Shown piece after piece: positions 23,817-27,019 of a stretch of DNA of 27,019 nt. The notes under the pieces are model-generated. The model saw only the letters and a list, made by a program, of their open reading frames with translations, was not told the origin of the DNA and ran no database searches. Numbering within the stretch: position 1 is the first letter of the stretch; every line of letters begins with the position of its first letter. Both the position numbers and the translations under genes were made by a program. The DNA comes from Candidatus Njordarchaeum guaymasense (lineage in GTDB: Archaea; Asgardarchaeota; Njordarchaeia; Njordarchaeales; Njordarchaeaceae). The stretch covers positions 1 to 27,019 of the forward strand of contig JAUQYT010000100.1 of the NCBI GenBank assembly GCA_030587605.1, given 5' to 3'.

Positions 23817-24791
23817 ATGCAAGAGTTAAGGTGGAATCCAGTACTCAAAGAGTGGATAATCGTCGCATCACAACGGCAAAGTAGACCACTCGATGACGCG
23901 GGCCCCGTTAAATGTCCCTTCTGCCCAGGTTCCAGTGAGGTTGCCGGGGATTGGGATGTTCTAAGTTTGCCCAACAGGTTTCCCTCCCTAACAATGGATC
24001 CACCTGAGCCATCATCAAAGCCCCACTGGTTATACGGAGTTGCACCCGCCTATGGCTCGTCTGAAGTCATCTTGGAAACGAAAGAGCACACTGGCGACCT
24101 TGGTGACCTATCAGTCGAGAGAATAAAGAAGGTCATAGATCTATTCGCAGAGAGATTCATTTACCTAAGCTCTAAAGAAAAGATAAGGTACGTCTTCGAA
24201 TTCAGAAACAAAGGAAAGGAGATCGGGGTAAGCCTTCACCATCCACACTCACAGCTGTACGCTTTACCCTTTATTCCACCAGTCATAGAAACGGAGCTGA
24301 ACTCAAGCAGAGAATACATGGAGAAAGAGGGAGAATGCCTCTTCTGCAGAATCTTGCAAGAGGAAAAGGCAGATGGGCGGCGGGTGATCTTCGAGAACAA
24401 GGAGAGCACGTGTTTCCTGCCATTTTACGCTATGTGGCCCTATGAGACACATGTCTATCCTAAAAGGCACTTACAATGTCTGCCCGACATGACAGAGAAG
24501 GAAAGAGTAGACCTTGCGACCACACTCAAACAGATCATCACAACCTACAACAACCTATTCAGCTTCTCGTTGCCCTACATAATGGTTTTCCATCAACGGC
24601 CGACAGATGGGAAGTATGACTACTACCATATGCACATAGAATTCTATCCACCGCACAGAAGCAAAGACAAGCTGAAGTTCACAGCAGGCATCGAACGTGG
24701 GGCTGGAACATACACAATGGACTACGAGCCGGAGGAAAAGGCTTCAGAACTAAGAAATGTCCACAAGCGACTATTCAAGCCCCACAAGTGA
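23817..24791 (+). CDS. galT: Galactose-1-phosphate uridylyltransferase
   Basis: A 325-residue HIT-superfamily nucleotidyltransferase that moves UMP between UDP-glucose and galactose 1-phosphate through a histidine intermediate. It begins MQELRWNPVLKEWIIVA, the usual GalT start. Zinc cysteines are CPFC at 33-36. The active-site HPH is at 142-144, with H144 as the expected nucleophile. The C-terminal half repeats the HIT fold, with another CLFC motif and YYHMHIEFYPP. An upstream ATG at 23769 would overlap the preceding gene by 26 bp and add 16 untypical residues. Archaeal homologues may use other sugar 1-phosphates. Confidence 0.92.
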   Translation: MQELRWNPVLKEWIIVASQRQSRPLDDAGPVKCPFCPGSSEVAGDWDVLSLPNRFPSLTMDPPEPSSKPHWLYGVAPAYGSSEVILETKEHTGDLGDLSVERIKKVIDLFAERFIYLSSKEKIRYVFEFRNKGKEIGVSLHHPHSQLYALPFIPPVIETELNSSREYMEKEGECLFCRILQEEKADGRRVIFENKESTCFLPFYAMWPYETHVYPKRHLQCLPDMTEKERVDLATTLKQIITTYNNLFSFSLPYIMVFHQRPTDGKYDYYHMHIEFYPPHRSKDKLKFTAGIERGAGTYTMDYEPEEKASELRNVHKRLFKPHK

Positions 24792-24843
24792 GACTCTCAG
24801 TACGGAACATTCTTGATGCACTGTGTTTTGTCGTGCGCTGAAT

Positions 24844-25458
24844 TCAAAACCACGGCTTGGGAGAGGCGGGATAGAACAGGACATAGACTACGAAAGTGAT
24901 GAACGTTGCTGCGACACCGCCGCCAAGAACCTGAGGAAGAGTGTGGGCTTTAAGCTTTAGACGAGCCCACCCGATAGGCAAAAGCCACAAATACATCAAT
25001 GCGGCTGTCCAGCCGAACACATACGTAAGCGCAGTAACCGGTCCAGCGATTCCAGACGAATGCACGCTAATCTTCCAAAAGAAACTAATCAGAGCTATAG
25101 ACGTCGTAACGCCAACGTAAGCAAGTGATAGAACCATCAGAGAAATGGCCGAAAAAAAACCAAAGAGTACCACACCGAGAGAATAACCTAGAATTGCCAT
25201 AGCGAAAAGCTTCGGACGCATGCGCCTCTCCGAAACTTGTAAGTCAACAACCCCTTTGCGGGCATAGTAAATGACTGGGAAAATGGGGAGAATGCTCAAA
25301 AATAGGGTTCCCAAGAGAATGCTGGTTACTTCCCCCAAGAAGGGACCTAACCCTATGGGCGACATGAGCGAGAAAATTACCACCGCTATAAGGGCAAAAG
25401 TCGGTGCCGAAAAAGCAACTGTTAACTTCTCTGCAAGACTTTGACGAGATGACCCCAT
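24844..25458 (-). CDS. PAP2-like membrane phosphatase
   Basis: A 204-residue membrane protein with about six helices. The PAP2 motifs can be traced: a basic segment ending in RRMRP at 78-82, SVHSSG at 131-136 as the PSGH-like motif, and ARLKLKAH at 165-172 with R166 and the catalytic-type H172. The family removes phosphate from lipid phosphates or polyprenyl diphosphates on the outer side of the membrane. The usual final Asp of motif 3 is not obvious, so activity is not assured. ATG 25458 has AAGGAAGG directly before it. It converges on galT. Confidence 0.75.
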   Translation of the reverse strand: MGSSRQSLAEKLTVAFSAPTFALIAVVIFSLMSPIGLGPFLGEVTSILLGTLFLSILPIFPVIYYARKGVVDLQVSERRMRPKLFAMAILGYSLGVVLFGFFSAISLMVLSLAYVGVTTSIALISFFWKISVHSSGIAGPVTALTYVFGWTAALMYLWLLPIGWARLKLKAHTLPQVLGGGVAATFITFVVYVLFYPASPKPWF

Positions 25459-25681
25459 CCTTCCTTGTTTCCTCCACGGTTCATCTTAAGAGCGAGGTGC
25501 GAACTACTTTTGCTTAGTTATTCACTCTATCCAGCCTTTAAACCATTCCTGCTAGATTACTATGACTTCCAAAAGCGAATTATAGTGGAGTATCCCCTTG
25601 AAGGTAAAACTGAAATCAGTGTGTAACAGCCAATATTATGAGTAAATACGGCTGAAGGGCAAATGGGATAGGTGTTGTATT

Positions 25682-26599
25682 ATGGCTGACGAGTTGGGTC
25701 TCGCTATCCTTTATGGTATTCTCTCTGTGGTTATCCTGAACGTGGGCTTTGGTTTTCAGAAATATGGTTTAACCCCCTCCTTCTTCGAGAAGATTGCTAG
25801 CTCTAATGTGAGGAAAATCGTTCGAAGCACAGTATGGCTGATTGGCGCAGTGATGACTTTCGTTTCGGCTTACTTTTCCTTATGGACTCTAGCCACTGGC
25901 AGCGTTTCCCTAATAGCTGCGCTCGGTGGGATCGGCCTGGTAGCTTTGGCCCTTTTCTCATTCTTCATACTCAAAGAGAGGATCAACAGGGTCATGTTGA
26001 TTGGGATGACACTTATCGGGGTCGGCAGTACCATCTTCGGATTCCTCACTGTGGCGTCGGTCGGGGTTTACATCAATGTAGAAGGCCTTATAGCATTCAT
26101 TGTTGTAACCCTAGGGTTCTCACTTGTAATTGCATTGTACTCAGTCAAACATGGCTACCGGCATGGTGGCGTTATACTAGGCGCAGTTTCGGGCTTGGCG
26201 GCAGGCATAGGAGTCACTTTGGAGAAGTGCTCCGTTGCAAGCGGCAGTGTCAATCTTCAGCTGCTGTACAACATGTTCTTCTACGCTTGGGTGATAGCAT
26301 CAGTTGTTTCATTCTTGGTGGCGCAATTGGCCTTCATAAAGGCAACAGCTATCACCGTTGTACCTTCATACAACTCTGCTACACTCGTTCTTCCTCAGAT
26401 AGGTGCAATGTTGGTCTTCGCTGAATACCTAGACCTTGTTCAGTGGCTCGCCATAGTTCTCCTCATAATAGGAATAGTACTCTTGACAAGGTTCAAAGTG
26501 GAGCCGCCGAAAGAACCTAAGGTGAGCCGAAGAAGAGTACCGCCTGAAGAAGATCGTCCTGCCTGGCTCTCCAATAGGAGAGATGAGGCGCACAATTGA
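25682..26599 (+). CDS. EamA/DMT-type transporter
   Basis: A 305-residue protein with about nine to ten membrane helices in two similar halves, as in the drug/metabolite transporter superfamily. Each half ends with a charged short loop; the first is LKERIN near residue 97, typical of EamA domains. A second half signature is PSYNSATLVLPQIGAMLVFAE. The C-terminal 40 residues are hydrophilic and highly charged (KVEPPKEP to the end) and should lie in the cytosol. A Mg2+ (NIPA-like) or metabolite role cannot be told apart. ATG 25682 has TATA-like CAATATTATG about 50 bp upstream. Its end overlaps the GNAT gene by 17 bp. Confidence 0.82.
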   Translation: MADELGLAILYGILSVVILNVGFGFQKYGLTPSFFEKIASSNVRKIVRSTVWLIGAVMTFVSAYFSLWTLATGSVSLIAALGGIGLVALALFSFFILKERINRVMLIGMTLIGVGSTIFGFLTVASVGVYINVEGLIAFIVVTLGFSLVIALYSVKHGYRHGGVILGAVSGLAAGIGVTLEKCSVASGSVNLQLLYNMFFYAWVIASVVSFLVAQLAFIKATAITVVPSYNSATLVLPQIGAMLVFAEYLDLVQWLAIVLLIIGIVLLTRFKVEPPKEPKVSRRRVPPEEDRPAWLSNRRDEAHN

Positions 26600-27019
26600 C
26601 TATCGCACGAATGCAAACAGGAGTGCAAGTGAGTTGAGAAGCCGCCCCCCAAGCAAAAGGAGGATAGAACTAAGGAAGCTTCGTATAGAGGACTACGACA
26701 ACATCATTGAGTGCTGGAACAAGTCAGGGTTGCATATTAAAGTCAAAGGACGGGAGAGCAAAGAACCCCTCAAGAAGGAGATGCAGTTCACCGGTGCGTC
26801 CTTCATCGGGGCGTTCGACACGGAAAACGGAAAGCTTGTAGGCGTAGCCATAGGAAACTACGACGGGCGAAGAGGTTGGATTAACCGACTCGCCGTGCTT
26901 CCTGAGTATAGGAATCAAGGCATAGCGACTAGGCTCATTGGTAGACTGGAGGAGTTCCTAAAGAACAAGGGTGCCAAAGTGATCGCCGCACTAATAGTTA
27001 CGGAGAACTCAACCTCAAG
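26583..27019 (+). CDS. GNAT N-acetyltransferase, C-terminus beyond the window
   Basis: From ATG 26583 an open frame runs to the edge (145 codons). Residues 1-28 are Arg/Ser-rich; the GNAT domain starts at RIELRKLRIEDYDNI (about 27-41). The acetyl-CoA loop is seen as LAVLPEYRNQGIATRLI, with the Q-x-x-G-x-A pattern of strand 4 and helix 3. The substrate is unknown. The frame overlaps the transporter gene by 17 bp, and AGGAG lies just before the ATG. The basic N-terminus is unusual and a later start (TTG 26634) is possible. The end of the protein is not in the window. Confidence 0.88.
   Translation, partial: MRRTIDYRTNANRSASELRSRPPSKRRIELRKLRIEDYDNIIECWNKSGLHIKVKGRESKEPLKKEMQFTGASFIGAFDTENGKLVGVAIGNYDGRRGWINRLAVLPEYRNQGIATRLIGRLEEFLKNKGAKVIAALIVTENSTS

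Noticed and set aside
1..27019. tRNA, rRNA, CRISPR arrays, insertion sequences or prophage genes
   Set aside because: Intergenic gaps are short; none showed a cloverleaf, spaced repeats, transposase or integrase motifs on reading both strands by eye.

Overview
The window looks like chromosomal DNA of an anaerobic archaeon, probably from the TACK side (a Bathyarchaeia- or Thaumarchaeota-like lineage is my guess; the rank below archaea is uncertain). The archaeal signs are a CDC48/VAT-type AAA ATPase, archaeal RtcB, the archaea-specific CoA enzymes pantoate kinase and phosphopantothenate synthetase, an MfnA-type aspartate/tyrosine decarboxylase, a geranylgeranyl-reductase-family flavoprotein and a TFS/RpoM-like zinc ribbon. 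Archaeal TATA boxes sit 25-30 bp before likely transcript starts. A class III ribonucleotide reductase points to anaerobic life. GTG and especially TTG starts are common. No rRNA, tRNA, CRISPR array or insertion sequence was seen.

Layout. 1-925 (minus): N-terminal two thirds of the first half of a CDC48 ATPase, cut by the window edge. 1043-3628 (plus): nadA (quinolinate synthase) and rtcB (RNA ligase). 3787-6378 (minus): a glutaredoxin/NrdH-like redoxin followed by nrdD, ending in a hairpin plus oligo-T terminator. 6716-6847 (minus): a 43-residue, almost purely Asp/Glu/Trp protein with its own promoter and terminator. 7262-8095 (plus): an unrecognised basic protein with two possible ferredoxin-like units. 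8204-8494 (plus): a single-zinc-ribbon TFS/RPB9-like protein. 8593-9804 (minus) and 9957-10586 (plus): a divergent pair, GGR-family reductase and a six-helix membrane protein. 10715-11536: an ICC-like metallophosphoesterase.

11662-16999 (plus) is a coenzyme A cluster: pantoate kinase, phosphopantothenate synthetase, a hexulose-6-phosphate synthase/RraA-like fusion, ketopantoate reductase and an MfnA-type decarboxylase that would supply beta-alanine. Together these cover ketopantoate to phosphopantothenate. The one step not seen is ketopantoate hydroxymethyltransferase (PanB). A formaldehyde-handling/aldolase-like fusion sits inside the cluster.

17058-19508 holds a metallo-beta-lactamase-fold hydrolase divergent from a roadblock-like protein, a four-cysteine protein of unknown role and a creatininase-family amidohydrolase (perhaps ArfB). 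19544-24791 looks like sugar and amino-sugar metabolism: PfkB kinase, a HAD protein that has lost its catalytic aspartates, a GlmS-isomerase-like SIS protein, a divergent PIG-L deacetylase, an ATC-hydrolase-family protein and GalT. The end holds a PAP2-like membrane phosphatase (minus), an EamA/DMT-type transporter (plus) and the start of a GNAT acetyltransferase that runs off the window.

The points I would look at first are the HPS-RraA fusion in a CoA cluster lacking panB, the tiny acidic protein, the inactive-looking HAD protein coupled to the SIS gene, the unrecognised 277-residue protein and the redoxin-nrdD pairing.
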